From the NCBI RefSeq assembly GCF_900496995.4, contig NC_044030.1:76176017-76240016 (forward strand): a DNA stretch of 64,000 nt. Reading direction: 5' to 3'. Position numbers and translations under genes: made by a program. The DNA is from Aquila chrysaetos chrysaetos. Taxonomy: Eukaryota; Chordata; Aves; Accipitriformes; Accipitridae. Positions within the stretch are counted from its first letter, which is position 1, and every line of letters begins with the position of its first letter. The notes beneath the pieces were generated by a model. The model made no database searches. It saw only the letters and a program-made list of their open reading frames with translations, and was not told the DNA's origin. Below are positions 12,001 through 34,982 of this stretch, piece after piece.

Positions 12001-13903
12001 GCACCAGTAACAGTGCCTGTCATGCCCATACCAGTACCAGCACAGGAACTGGTACCAGCACCCGTCATACCCCTACTGATACCAGTGTTCCTACCATGCT
12101 GAAACTGCTACCAGCGCCTCATCACACCCATGCCAGTACAAGAACTTGCACTTGTAGCAGCGCCCATGTCATGCCCATACCAGTAGCAGCACTGGCACTG
12201 GTGCCAGCACTCGTCACACCCATGCCAGTACCAGTACTGGCACTGCTACCAGTGGTCCTGTCACACCCATACTGGTACCAGCTTCAGTACCGCAAGCAGC
12301 GTCCCTATCACAACCATACCAGTACCAGCACAGGCACTGATACCAGCGCTCCTGTCACGTCCACACCAGTACCGGCACCGGCACAGGTACCAGAGCCCTG
12401 TCACACCCACACTGCTACTAGCACCAACACTGGAACCAGTGCGCCATCACACCCACACCGGTAGTAGCACCAGCACTGGTACCAGCACCCTTTCACACCC
12501 ATACTGCTACCAGCACCTCACCATACCCATACTGGTAACAGCATCCCTGTCACACCCACACCGGTACCAGCACCAGCACTGCTACCAGCACCCCTGTCAC
12601 ACCCACACCGGTACCAGCACCGGCACTGGTACCAGTGCTCCTCTCACACCCACACCGGTACCAGCACCGGCACTGGTGCCAGCACCCCTGTCACACCCAC
12701 ACCGGTACCAGCACCGGCACTGGTGCCAGCACCCCTGTCACACCCACACTGGTACCAGCACCGGCACTGCTACCAGCACCCCTGTCACACCCACACCGGT
12801 ACCAGCACCCGCACTGGTACCAGTGCTCCTGTCACACCCATACCAGTACTAGCACCTGCACTGGTACCAGCACCCCTGTCACTCCCATAGTGGTACCAGC
12901 ACTGGCACTGGTACTACCACCTCGTCACACCCATACTGGTACCAGCACCGACACCAGCACCAGTGTCCCTGTCACACCCATACCAGTACCAGTACCCTTG
13001 TCACACCCACACTGGTACCAGCACCAGCACTGGTACTACCACCTCTGTCACACCCATTCCAGTACCAGCACCGACACCAGCACCAGCATCCCTGTCACGC
13101 CCATACTGGTACCAGCACCGGCACTGCTACCAGCACCCCTGTCACACCCATAATGGTACCAGCACTGGCACTGGTACCAGCACCCCTGTCGCACCCATAC
13201 CAGTACCAGCACCAGCACTGGTACTACCACCCCTGTCACGCCCATACTGGTACCAGCACCGGCACTGCTACCAGCACCCCTGTCACACCCACACCGGTAC
13301 CAGCACCGGCACTGGTACCAGCACCCTTTCACACCCATACCCGGTACCAGCACCGGCACTGGTACTACCACCCCTGTCACGCCCATACTGGTACCAGCAC
13401 CGGCACTGATACCAGCACCCCTGTCACACCCACACCGGTACCAGCACCCGCACTGGTACCAGTGCTCCTGTCACACCCATACCAGTACCAGCACCCGCAC
13501 TGGTACCAGCACCCCTGCCGCTCCCATAGTGGTACCAGCACCGGCTGTGGTACTACCACCCCTGTCATGCCCATACTGGTACCCAGCACCGGCACCAGCA
13601 CCAGTGTCCCTGTCACGCCCATACTGGTACCACCACCGGCACTCGTACCAGCGCCCCGTCACGCCCATACCGGTACCAGCACCGACAGTGCTGTCACACC
13701 AGTACCGGTACCTGCACCAGTGCCCCTATCACGCCCACAGCAGTAGCCGCGATGGCACTCGTGCCCCTCCGGCGCTGGAGCGGGACTGACCCGGCGATGA
13801 GGATGATGATGCGTAGCGGGTCGTGGGCGATAGTGAAGAGGAAGAGGCCGAGCGCCGGCCCGAAGGCGATGAAGGTGCACCCGAAGAAGACGGCGAGCGT
13901 CAT
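3641..13903 (-). CDS. APH1-family gamma-secretase subunit, complete, 7 exons, 256 aa; candidate third APH1 ohnolog
   Basis: APH1 is the seven-helix scaffold subunit of gamma-secretase, assembling with nicastrin, presenilin and PEN-2 in ER/Golgi and surface membranes. Exons, 5' to 3': 13791-13903, 6641-6811, 5077-5150, 4785-4907, 4306-4433, 3918-4041, 3678-3641. All junctions are GT/AG and phases join into 771 nt. The protein starts [20 protein letters not shown]. The family's helix-4 glycine motif falls at G122, G126 and G130, and the polar-core histidines at H171 and H197, the same numbering as human APH1A. The tail is short ([11 protein letters not shown]). Helices 3-5 look closer to APH1A, but the length is nearer APH1B (257 aa). 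It lies between CA9 and TPM2, where mammals have no APH1. Exon 7 is chosen on phase and a strong pyrimidine tract and is the least certain part. Confidence 0.93.
5151..6640 (-). other. APH1-family gene intron 2
   Basis: The interval is bounded by the GTAAGG donor after exon 2 and the CCCCACAG acceptor before exon 3. No exon, repeat family or structured element was recognised inside it. Confidence 0.7.
6826..8892. repeat. 47-bp minisatellite, segment 1
   Basis: A tandem array of a unit approximating CCCATACTGGTACCAGCACC followed by GGCACTGGTACCAGTGCCCC and TGTCACA. The left part (about 6826-7660) is degenerate and rich in GGTACCAGTACTGG words. Order improves to the right. The array starts about 15 bp inside intron 1 from the exon 2 acceptor. 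Confidence 0.95.
8893..9501 (-). mobile_element. Solo LTR of an avian endogenous retrovirus inserted in the minisatellite
   Basis: Read on the - strand it begins TGTCCTGGATTTGGCTGAGA and ends in GCCACGACA, matching the second LTR at 36306-36892 over its whole length. It carries an expanded TAA microsatellite. No internal retroviral genes flank it, so it is a solo LTR. I saw no convincing target-site duplication. Confidence 0.85.
9039..9117. repeat. (TAA)n microsatellite inside the LTR
   Basis: About 15 uninterrupted TAA units followed by imperfect ones. The LTR at 36.3 kb has a shorter ATT tract at the corresponding place, so this grew from the element's own sequence. Confidence 0.95.
9502..9885. 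repeat. 47-bp minisatellite, segment 2
   Basis: Same unit as the segments at 6.8-8.9 and 11.6-13.75 kb, lying between the solo LTR and the CR1 copy. The array was once continuous and was split by the two insertions. Confidence 0.95.
9886..11612 (-). mobile_element. CR1 LINE, 5'-truncated, reverse-transcriptase part of ORF2
   Basis: The 3' end at 9886 carries the AGAATCATAGAATCAT repeat typical of bird CR1. On the - strand two open stretches (11284-10913 and 10900-9965) encode the palm of a LINE reverse transcriptase, including [12 protein letters not shown] and the catalytic FTDDTKL, then the CR1 C-terminal region. The frame breaks near 10.9 kb and the 5' end is missing, so it is a dead copy. 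It sits inside the minisatellite array. Confidence 0.95.
11613..13750. repeat. 47-bp minisatellite, segment 3 (most homogeneous)
   Basis: Near-perfect 47-bp periodicity: successive CCCACACCGG words start at 12602, 12649 and 12696. Each unit holds GGTACCAGCACCGGCACTGG followed by TACC, which is almost its own reverse complement. The array stops about 40 bp from the exon 1 splice donor of the APH1 gene. Confidence 0.97.
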
Positions 13904-13949
13904 AGCGGCGGGACCCGGGACCCGGGACCGGGGACAGGACCCGCAGGCA

Positions 13950-13992
13950 CCCACCGCACCGGACCGCACCGGACCGCACCGGACCGGACCGC
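13950..13992. repeat. GGACCGCACC decamer repeat in the APH1 5' UTR
   Basis: Three to four tandem copies of a 10-bp GC-rich unit about 50 bp upstream of the start codon. Confidence 0.85.
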
Positions 13993-14185
13993 CTCCTCGG
14001 TCCCCCCCCTTCCCCCCCACTCTCCCGCCCTTCCGGGTCCGCCTGACGTCACGCGCCACCTGCGCGCGCCGCCGCCGCCGCCGCCGGAATTGGCGCACTG
14101 GGGCGGGGCCGTCGAGTCGTTGCGGGGCGGGGCCGGGGCCTGTCACGTGGGGGGCACGGCCTGCGGTGGGGGTTGGGCGGCGCCG

Positions 14186-14208
14186 GCGGGGGGGGGGGGG
14201 GGGGGGGA
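14186..14208. repeat. Long G homopolymer near the APH1 promoter
   Basis: A run of about 20 G on the + strand. Length in the assembly may be unreliable. It could form a G-quadruplex. Confidence 0.85.
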
Positions 14209-14604
14209 ATGGGGCCTGTCCCGGGGGGCACCAGGTCCTGCGGGAGGGGTGGCAGCCGGCACTGGGGGCGGCACGGCCCGCGCCGGGGGGGGGCTTGGTC
14301 CTGTCACCGGGGGGACTCGGCCCGCCACGGGCTGGCGCCCGGCCCTGTGACGGAAGGACGAGGCCTGTAGCCAGGGGAGCGTGGGTCTGTCACCGCTGCC
14401 CTCACAGGGTCCAGGCAGCTGGGGGGGTCCCCCGCTGCCCCTCGGGACCTGGGCCCAGCCCAGGGTGCCGGCGGTTGGGTGGGGGGTGCTGATGCTTTGC
14501 ATAGAGCCTGGAGTTGAAAGACTCCATTGTATTTTGTAGCGCTTAATTTGTGCTGGCTTGAGCGTCTTTGAATCTTCTGGGATGTGAGAAGACCTCGAGG
14601 TTTC

Positions 14605-15424
14605 ACAGAATCATAGAATCATTTAGGTTGGAAAGACCTTTAAGATCATCAGGTCCAACCGTCAACCATGCCCGCTAAACCATGTCCTGAAGTGCCTTGT
14701 CTACACGTGTTTTGAACACCTCCAGGGATGGTGACTCAACCACTTCCCTGGGCAGCCTATTCCAATGTCTGACAACTCTCTCAGGAAAGAAATTTTTCCT
14801 AATATCCAATCTAAACCTCCTCTGGCGCAACTCGAGGCCATTTCCTCTCATCCTATCACTAGTTACTTGGTAGAAGAGACTGACCCCCACCTCAGTACAA
14901 CCTCCTTTCAGGCAGTTGTAGAGAGCGGTAAGGTCTCCCCTCAGCCTCCTCTTCTCCAGACTAAACAGCCCCAGCTCCCTCAGCCGCTCCTCACAAGACC
15001 TGTGCTCCAGGCCCCTCACCAGCTTGGTTGCCCTTCTCTGGACACGCTCCAGCACCTCCATGGCTTTCCCGTAGCGAGGGGCCCAAAACTGAACACGGGA
15101 CTCGAGGTGCGGCCTCACCAGTGCCGAATACAGGGGAACAACCACCTCCCTGCTCCTGCTGGCCACACTATTTCTGATACGGGCCAGGATGCCGTTGGCC
15201 TTCTTGGCCACCTGGGCACACTGCTGGCTCATATTCAGCCGGCTGTTGACCAGCACCCCCAGGTCTTTCTCTGCCGGGCAGCTTTCCAGCCACTCTTCCC
15301 CAAGCCTGTAGCGCTGCGTGGGGTTGTTGTGACCCAAGGGCAGGACCCGGCACTTGACCTTGTTGAACCTCATACAGTTGGCCTCGGCCCATCGATCCAG
15401 CCTGTCCAGATCCCTCTGTAGAGC
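14605..15424 (-). mobile_element. CR1 LINE, 3' fragment
   Basis: Same CR1 3' end and same reverse-transcriptase C-terminal region as the copy at 9.9 kb, with an open stretch on the - strand from about 15424 to 14675. CR1 homology stops abruptly at 15424, where unrelated LTR-like sequence begins. Confidence 0.93.
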
Positions 15425-15976
15425 AAACAGTATGCACAAATAGATAACAAGCCTTAAGTTCTGTTGAGCTTTGTGATTAAAACTTGCCAGGACCAGCTAA
15501 CTACGAAGAAGAGATGAACCACCTGAGATGACCCACATTGCACATGCCTTAAGAGAGAGTTCAATTAGCGGACACCAAGAAAATTACCACCAGAGGGTTT
15601 CAAAGACCCCAAAAGACCACCAACCCATTTAATAGTAAGTGCCCCAAACATCGGACACTATGTAAATGATTTCTGGGAAATACCATGAATATGTAAGACA
15701 ATTCCAGGAAATATAATTAATATGTATATATTAGAACAATATAAGCTTTGCTTGCTGTAGGTAACTGTGTGCATGTTGGGAGGAACGNNNNNNNNNNNNN
15801 NNNNNNNNNNNNNNNNNNNNNNNNNNNNNNNNNNNNNNNNNNNNNNNNNNNNNNNNNNNNNNNNNNNNNNNNNNNNNNNNNNNNNNNAGAACTATCCCCC
15901 ATGCATCCACCGCTGCAATAAAGAATGCCTGCTTTCTAAAACTCCAAAATTGAGTTTTAGAGAGTTTCTTCGAACA
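15425..15976 (+). mobile_element. LTR-like element fragment containing an assembly gap
   Basis: AT-richer sequence abutting the CR1 break. Its right part has AATAAA in GCAATAAAGAATGCCTGC followed by an end in CGAACA, which resembles the polyadenylation region and terminus of an avian retroviral LTR. The middle is replaced by 100 N. Family not identified and the left boundary is uncertain. Confidence 0.5.
15788..15887. other. Assembly gap (100 N)
   Basis: Exactly 100 N, the conventional length for a gap of unknown size. Confidence 0.99.
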
Positions 15977-18670
15977 TCTTTTTCTATGGTAACAGTGCTG
16001 GCTGTCTCCAGTGGTCCCTAGCTGCATTTCACCCCACCATAGGCCTGCCTTACTGCAGGGGGGCTCTAGTGCTGCTCCCTCCGGTGCTGCTCCCAGACCT
16101 ACTGCAGCCCCCGAGCGTGTGGGGTAGGGGCTGCATGCTCCTCCTGCACCGCCCGCTCCACACTCACAGCTCAGGCATCACAGCCCCAGTGTGGGCTGCA
16201 GTACTAAGCACTGCATGCAGGGCATACATAACTCATACAGCAGTGAGGCAGCGCCACGTGGTTATGGCTGTCCATGTCTTCCTCCAGTTGCCTTGTCCTC
16301 TGCTGGGATTGACAAATCAGTAATACCAATTTGGAGACCAGGAGCTTTGTGTGGCACTTGGCTTTAGGTGGCCTGACCTGTTTCAAAATCACCCAGAGCC
16401 CTGCAAAACCCACACAGCTCAGCAACACGGCTCTTCCCGCCCTCTGGGTACCCAAATGTCTCAGCCTGTAAATGTAGGGAGGGACTGGGGGGGGCCAGTG
16501 GTCTGTGTCCAGCTGTGCACAGCTCAATGTGTCTCATCAAAATGTCTCTGTGATGCTCTTTGTGTGGTCCTTCCCCTCCAGCACGTAGTTCAAGGATATT
16601 GAACAGGAAGGATTCAGAGATGAGATGAGGCACCAGAGTGATGAAACAATTGGAGGATGGAGGTGAGAGGCTGCCAGAGGTTAATGTGCTGGTTTATCAA
16701 TGGAGTGGCAGCCCACGCCAAGGCTGAAAGGTCTTCAGGGAGATCTTCAGCCTGTCAGTCCAAGACAAACAAATCCAAAGGTTGAAATTCAATGGGAGAG
16801 GTGCAGGGGGAGGGAGGGAGGACGGGACTGGCAGTGCAGTCCTCAGTGTGGGTCTGAGTGACGCATGTGGGGAGATGTGCCTCCAGGTCAAGCTCCCCTG
16901 CCAGCAGCTCTACAGCACCCAAGCCTCCCAGAGCTTCCCCCAGCCTGCATCTTCCTGCAGGCCATGGTGGGAAGGACATGAGTGGGAAGACGGAGGAAAC
17001 ACAAAACTGTGCTGAACCATGAAAGATAGGCTCATGTCTCTGGGGCAGAGCATCACCCGGCAACAGCAGCCAGGATCTCACTGCCAAACCACAGAAAGTT
17101 CAGAGGAAAAAAAAAGGCCCTTGCAGCGGGATGTAAAACGTTAAATTAAATGGACTGGTCCAAACCAGGAGGCAGCAGCAGCTAATGGGGAAAAACACTG
17201 GGCGTGAAAGGGCTCTTTGTCCCAGCAGGAAGGTGAAGGGCACCCAGAGGCTGGGTGCTGGGGACGCACCCTGTTAGGAGCACAGGTCAGGCTTGTTTGC
17301 AGTGCAGATTGCAGGCTCTCGAAGAGGAGGTAGTTTTACACTCCTGTTCCTTTTGCAGCCAAACAAGCCCCTGCCTGGAAGGTGCTTTGACCAAACAACA
17401 GAATGGCTCAGCTGATGTGCTGCTGAAAAGCAAGGTGGACCCAAGGAGGAGTTCTAGCCCTTGCACAGGGCCAGCTCAGCAGGCCAGGACAGCTGTGCAC
17501 CGTCCTCCCCTCCAGCACATCCAGGGTGGGAGGCTGTGCCTCAGGCGGGTCTCGCACCCTGGGAGGACAACCAGAAAATGAGCACCCTGTGCAAGAGGAG
17601 CCCTTTTCCCTGTAGGACGAGGTCTTGGAGGCACAAACCAGAGGTGCTGGGCCAGGGGGAGGGCAGGAGGCCAGCAGCACCTGGGCAGGAAAGAGATGCA
17701 ATCTCACCACCCTCCTTTTCCTGAGCTGACAGGCTCAGCAAATAAAGGAAAGCAGATAACGAGAGCTATCCCTACCAGCCGCTCACTGGGGCAATGGCCT
17801 AGCTCAGCAAGGGGTCAACATGAATTATGTTTCCTGGCAGCATGAGGCTGTGCTTTTAGAGGGATATCCGCCGGGTAGTGTGGGACAACAGGGCTTGGCA
17901 CACATCACGGAGGGCCCAAAGCGGAGGGCAGGACTAGATCATGACTTTGGGCATCCCCAGGAAATCCAGCCTGTTTTGGTGGCAGCGATGAGACACATCC
18001 TGCTGCGCTTCTCTTTGTGTTGGAGAAAATATAGCAAGCCAGGAGGAAACTTCCTGAATGCTTTGGGAATTGGTTGCCTACTGCATTAATATTTGCTAGT
18101 TTATACAGCTGTCCTTCAGGCAGGCAGGCATTCAGTGACTGTTAATAGTAAATGCAACTAGTACACAGGGTAAGCAGCTAACCCCAGACCTGGAGAAGAC
18201 CCTTATAACTAATTATGCGTGCATGCATGGTCACATACTTGTATGCATCCTTAGATGCCGTCATGAACACGAACCATGAAGCAGGCTCCACGGAGAGGTC
18301 AAAGACCTTGTGGCTTCCCCAAGTGCTAGGCAGTTAACATGCTGGCTGTGGAAGGGGACACACCAGTGACCTATGTCTATCACTGTGCACTTGAAGACAA
18401 TGGTGAGTTTGGACTGAGCTTGAGACGTGAAGGTTTCCTGTGCATCCCAAGGAAGCAATGGAGACAAGGGAACACCGCCCAAACTGTGTGCATTACCACT
18501 CCCAGCCCCCCATAGCCACAGAGAACGTATTTACGCTGGCCGTACCCACCCTGGACCCAAGTCCCTGCAGAGCCTCCTTGTAGAAACTGGGCAGGGAGAC
18601 CCCCATCACGTATCCCAGTGCCTGTGCCCACCCACAAGGATCAAACGCACCCATCCATCTTGCCAAATTG
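15977..18670. other. Intergenic sequence between the APH1-family gene and TPM2
   Basis: No exon, RNA gene or repeat family was recognised. Open frames on both strands are short and without family features. Confidence 0.5.
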
Positions 18671-18671
18671 C

Positions 18672-18677
18672 TTTAAT
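18672..18677 (-). terminator. TPM2: Candidate polyadenylation signal for TPM2 exon 9d transcripts
   Basis: TTTAAT on the + strand reads ATTAAA on the - strand, about 200 bp past the exon 9d stop codon. Confidence 0.5.
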
Positions 18678-18878
18678 ATTTGGACATGAAGACAGGACAG
18701 AGCCAGTCAGGCTGTGCACAGACAAGATATCCCCGAGCCACACTGTAAGGCTGCAGGGCTTCCCTTCTCAATGGATGTGTGGATTTGGCCAAGACGCAGT
18801 TCAGTGATGACGTCCTGAGTGTGCCAGTGGGGTGTAAGTGTGGGGTAGGGAAGAGGGATGGGGGCTTCCCAGTGCAGC

Positions 18879-30560
<11,682 letters not shown>

Positions 30561-33500
30561 GCACCCCACGGGGGGCAGCGGGCGAGGGACGACGACACCC
30601 ACGGGGGGCGGCGGGCGAGGGACGGTCAGCCCGGGGCACAGCGGTCGGGGTGCCCCGGGGGCACTGCGAGAGGGACACTGCAGGGCACCGCAGGAGGGGT
30701 ACCCCGGGGGCACGGTGCTAGGGACACCCCCGAGCACAGCGGTAGGGACGTTTCTGGTGGCACTTCCACCGTGGTGCCGGGCTGAGGTGGGGGGGGGACA
30801 CGGACGACACCCCTGTGGCCTCTCACCGCTGTGGGGAACACGCCATGCCTGGCCCTGCGCTTGGGGACTGCTGTTACTGCGCCCCGGGGACGCCACCAGC
30901 CATCCACCCCCAGGGCTTGAGACCTCCTCTGCTCCGGCCAGAGCTGTCCCCACGCTAGAGGACATCGCATGGCTGGCACGGCCCTAGGCACACTTCATGC
31001 CCTGTCACTGCACCCTGGGGCCTGAGGGACCCTGCTTGCTGGCAATGGGGAACTTCAGGGGCTGGCACGGCACTTGGGGACCCCCATGGGCTGGCACTGA
31101 AGTTTTGGAATCACTCTTAGGCTGTGATTGCACTCAGGGACGCCCACGGGCTGTGACTGCAGCTGGGGACACCCATAAGCTGTGACTGCAATCGGGGACA
31201 CCCACGGGCTGTGACTGCAGTTGAGGACACCCACAGGCTGAGATTGCATTTGGGGATACCATGGGCTGGCACTGCCCACATGGGGAAAATCTCCCGGGAG
31301 AGAAGCCAGCGGAGCTCCTGACCTCCCCATCCAGCTTCTGCGTCATGGTGAGGTAGGAGGGCCCCAGATCCGTGCAGGCTCCCTGGGACCCAGCTCCCCA
31401 CTACTTTGCACGCTGGTGCCACTGTCCCTGGCACCCACAGGGACACCTGGCATATGCACAGCCCATAGGGTGGCATTTCAGAGTGACACAGGGCAGCACG
31501 CCACCCCTCTCCATCTTTCTGCTCTAAATAAACTGTATTCCACAGGCAAAAAAATGCAAACCCTTCAGATCCTGGCTCCTCCAAAAATAACCCACGCTTT
31601 AATAACGCTCGTAAATGCTTCTGGCGCATTCCCAGCTGCAGGGTGGGCTCCGGGCAGGGGGGCTGGAAGGAGCCAGTGAAGGGGCCATGGGAGCCATGCG
31701 GCATGTGGGGAGGCTGGGATGGGACGGGGACAGGAGCGGTGTGCGGGCTCCCCCAGCCCATCGGCCGGGGGCCGCATCCAGCCCTTGCCTGCTGCAACTT
31801 TTCAGCACCTGTGCTCCAAGGAGAGAGGAGCAAAAGGTTTCTGAGAGCTGGAGAAAGTGGCTTTCTAGGAGCCCTCAGCCCAGGGTTGTGGGAAGCATAG
31901 GAGGCATGGGAGCAGCCAAGGACCAAGGGGCTGCTGGAAAGCAGCAGAAGAGCCACTGCTGGACTCTGGAGAGCCGCTATTAATACTGACGAATTAGGCA
32001 CATATTTGGACAAGGAGAGTCAGTAACTGCCAGCACGCGGCTTCTGAGGGGAGGGGGAAGATCCATCTCCCATCATTCCCGGGCGAGGATGGATTTTTTT
32101 CTGCAAGATGCTTTGGCCTGAGCAACTTCATGGGCTTGGTGCATGAGGGAAAGATGATGATGTGCATAGTGCAAGCAGCCAGGCAATTGCCCTAGAGCCC
32201 TCAGATGTCCCCTCAAAAGATGCAGTTTTCCCTTGCTGCCCACTCCCCTTTGTGCCAGGCATCGTGGCCACATCCTGGCCCACACTGGCACAGCTAGGGC
32301 CGTCCAGGTGCCCAGGCCCGTGAGTCTGCCCTCAGGGCTGTCCTCTGGGGTGACCTCTGGGACAAGGGGGTGCAGAGGGGTGTGCGTGCGCATCCCTCCC
32401 CTTGCTGCCCCAATGCCCAGCCCTGCACTGGGCTAAGGTCTCCAAGGACGGGGACGCTCCTCCGTGTCCCACTCTAGGGTCTGACCATGCTCCCAGCAAA
32501 AGGCTTGTCCTGCCATCTGACAGGAACTTCCCAGGTGCAACCCATACCGCAGCCTCTTGTGCCATTCCTGGGCTCCTCAAGAAGCTGGGCTGCAGCTTCC
32601 CTGCCTGCCTCCAACTTAGCCGGATTTGGGTCCCTGCAGAGGTGCTGGTGCCTCTTGACTGTGGCTTCCCGGCTCCAAGCCTCCACATGTGCTTGTCCAA
32701 ACCTGCCTGCCAAAATAACCTCTTGCTCCAGTGGGTGAGATTTAGGGGACTGGGGTGAATTGCACCCCATGTCCCGCCCCTGGTGTTTGTGCCACCACCC
32801 CTTGCCCCTACCCCAGCCCAGAGGACACAGCAGTAGATGTGCTTGCAGCCCTCTGCCCCGGATGCTGGAGCTCCCTTGGTCCCAGGATGCTGGGATGAGG
32901 CTGGGGCTGCTGCCACACTGTGCCTGGTCACTGATCTTGCTGGTCACTCAGAGGGGCCCTGTGCCCGGCCGGTACCTGGGTGAGAGCCTGGTGCAGGGTC
33001 AGGCCAGCGCAGATTGTCAGGGGACAGCTGGGAGGACTGGGATGCCTGCGAGAGCCACAAATCCACCCTGGAGCCTGGCCAGGGGTGAGCATGCCACGGG
33101 GGACAGCCCCTCTGCACCCCCAGGGACGTGCCCGCAAGGGGACAGGGGTCACCGACCAGGATGCTGCGGGATGCTGAACTCGTCGCTCGTGATGCTTGTA
33201 GCTCATGCTGCTGGGGACAGGTCCCAGAGGCAGGGGACACGTGCCAGCCCACCCGCGTCCCCGCTCCACCCCACAGCATCCCTGCCTGCCCCGCCGCTGC
33301 TTGGGCCCCCCGAACCCCCGCTGAGTGACAGGGTGGGAACAGGTGGGGACGTGCTCGGGGCAGCTGCTGGCCGCACAGGTTGGCCCTGGGGGGCTATTTC
33401 GGGGCGTGAGCTCAGCGCCAGCAGCCGGGAGGGCTCCGGCCACATTCCCAGACCCACAGCACCAAGGGCTACCACTTGCCCACCGGTGGGCCACCAGTGA

Positions 33501-33880
33501 CCGGGGGGTCTTCCACCTGCACCCTTGTAGCACCCTACCCAGGGATATTTTCGGCTGGTAGCAGGAGTGGGGCCAGGAGCCCAGCTGCTCACCCCCCCCC
33601 CCCGAATCTCAAATCCCCCAGCAACAAAATCCCCAGGGCCCCCTCCTGCGCTGACGGCCCCCCCAGCAGCACCTGCGAGGGCCGGCACATGGCTGGCAGC
33701 GGGGGTCTGGCCTGCCGGGTGCCTTGGGCTGGACGTGCCTCAAATATTTTCCGTGCTGTATAAGCACTCGTGCTATCCTCCCCCGCCTCTGCCGGGAGGG
33801 CAGGTGCCCATGGCCCCCCTGCCCACCAGTCCTCCCTTTCTCCTGGGGGGGGTCCCATTGATACCCAGGTGGCAAGGAAG
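30561..33880. other. Intergenic region between TPM2 5' end and TLN1 3' end
   Basis: No gene recognised on either strand. It contains the 30-bp tandem repeat at 31.1 kb and GC-rich low-complexity sequence. Proximal TPM2 regulatory elements may lie on its left side. Confidence 0.5.
31112..31261. repeat. 30-bp tandem repeat, about five copies
   Basis: Unit approximating GGCTGTGACTGCAGCTGGGG followed by ACACCCAC, diverging at both ends. Confidence 0.9.
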
Positions 33881-33894
33881 CAGGAAAACCAGAT

Positions 33895-33900
33895 TTTATT
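33895..33900 (-). terminator. TLN1: TLN1 polyadenylation signal
   Basis: TTTATT on the + strand is AATAAA on the - strand, about 1.1 kb past the TLN1 stop. The interval 33.88-34.98 kb is therefore the likely 3' UTR and shows no other gene. Confidence 0.7.
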
Positions 33901-34982
33901 GATGAACGTGTCTTTCCAAGGAGACATCGGCATCCCCTGCCCCACCCTGGAGCCTCAGGGGGAGCTGGTTTCCTTCAATGTTTAATATGGGATGCTTAAA
34001 GTATCAAAATAGTGAGAGAAGCCTCAGCAAGTGCAAAGGGGGAGGGATGGGGGTCCCGGAGCCGAGGAGGGCTGGGATGCTGGGCTGCGGGACCACAGCA
34101 AGAGCTGGGTGTTAGTGGGCAGGGAACGAGCTGGGGGCAGGGAATAAATGAACTTTGAAAGCTGCAGGCTCAATACTAGAGAAATGGAAAAGTTACAAAA
34201 ATACTGCAGATCTTGGAACACGATGCAGGCACTTGGGAAGGAGGAGGAGGGCAGAACTGGCTGGGGCCGTGGGCAGGGAGAAGCCCTGTGGGAAGGCAAA
34301 GAGCGGCTCTGGGATTGAACCCACCGCACGCCCCGCATCCTGAGCAGAGGCACTGTGGCTTCCAGCCCTGCTGCTCCCCAGAGGGGCCCAGGCTGAAGAA
34401 GATGCTCATGGGGGGGCACTCAGTGCCTCCCGGGAAGTTGTGGAGGAAGAGGAAGAGGAGGAGAAGGAATATTCAGCCAGCAATAAGGCATTGGAGGTGA
34501 AAGGCGGCTCTGTGCGAGAGCTCGGCAAGGGACCATGCTGCTCCCTGCACCCATCGCACAGGAGAGGGCAAGCTGCCAGCCTCTCCCCCTCCTGTGTGGA
34601 GGAGAGAGAAGAAAGGAGCACAAGTGGGAACGACGAAGGCACACGGAAAAATCCCCTATAATGAAGAGCTCTCCAGCCCCGCACGCTAGTGCTGGCGGAT
34701 GAGCCCTGAACCCGTGCAGCCCCGGCTCCCACCCCTGCTGTGTCCCTCCAGGCGCTCTGGCTGTGCCCTGGGTGCGTGTGGGAAGGTGGGCTGGGCAGCG
34801 AAGCGGCGTTGCTGGTGCGGCGCCGGCTTGGAGCGGCGGCTGGGTTAGTCCCGGTGCTCTGGGTGCAGGCAGAGCTCTGGTCTAGCCCAGGCAGCCCTTC
34901 GCTTGAGGCGGGTTGTCTTAAATAGGAGCGGGCGGGCGGGCGGGCAGCAGTCTGTGCGGTGAGCGGCAGGAGGGCGCGGGGC

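Larger units (their letters stand above)
13904..14300 (-). promoter_or_regulatory. CpG-rich promoter and 5' UTR of the APH1-family gene
   Basis: Dense CpG follows the ATG upstream. Visible elements are a palindromic CRE, TGACGTCA (14044-14051), GC boxes at about 14100-14110 and 14124-14134, and an E-box CACGTG (14144-14149). There is no clear TATA box, as expected of a housekeeping promoter. Promoter assignment is by position and composition. Confidence 0.6.

Noticed and set aside
11613-13750. CRISPR-like appearance of the regular repeat array
   Set aside because: Units are contiguous with no unique spacers, the genome is avian, and no cas genes exist. It is a minisatellite.
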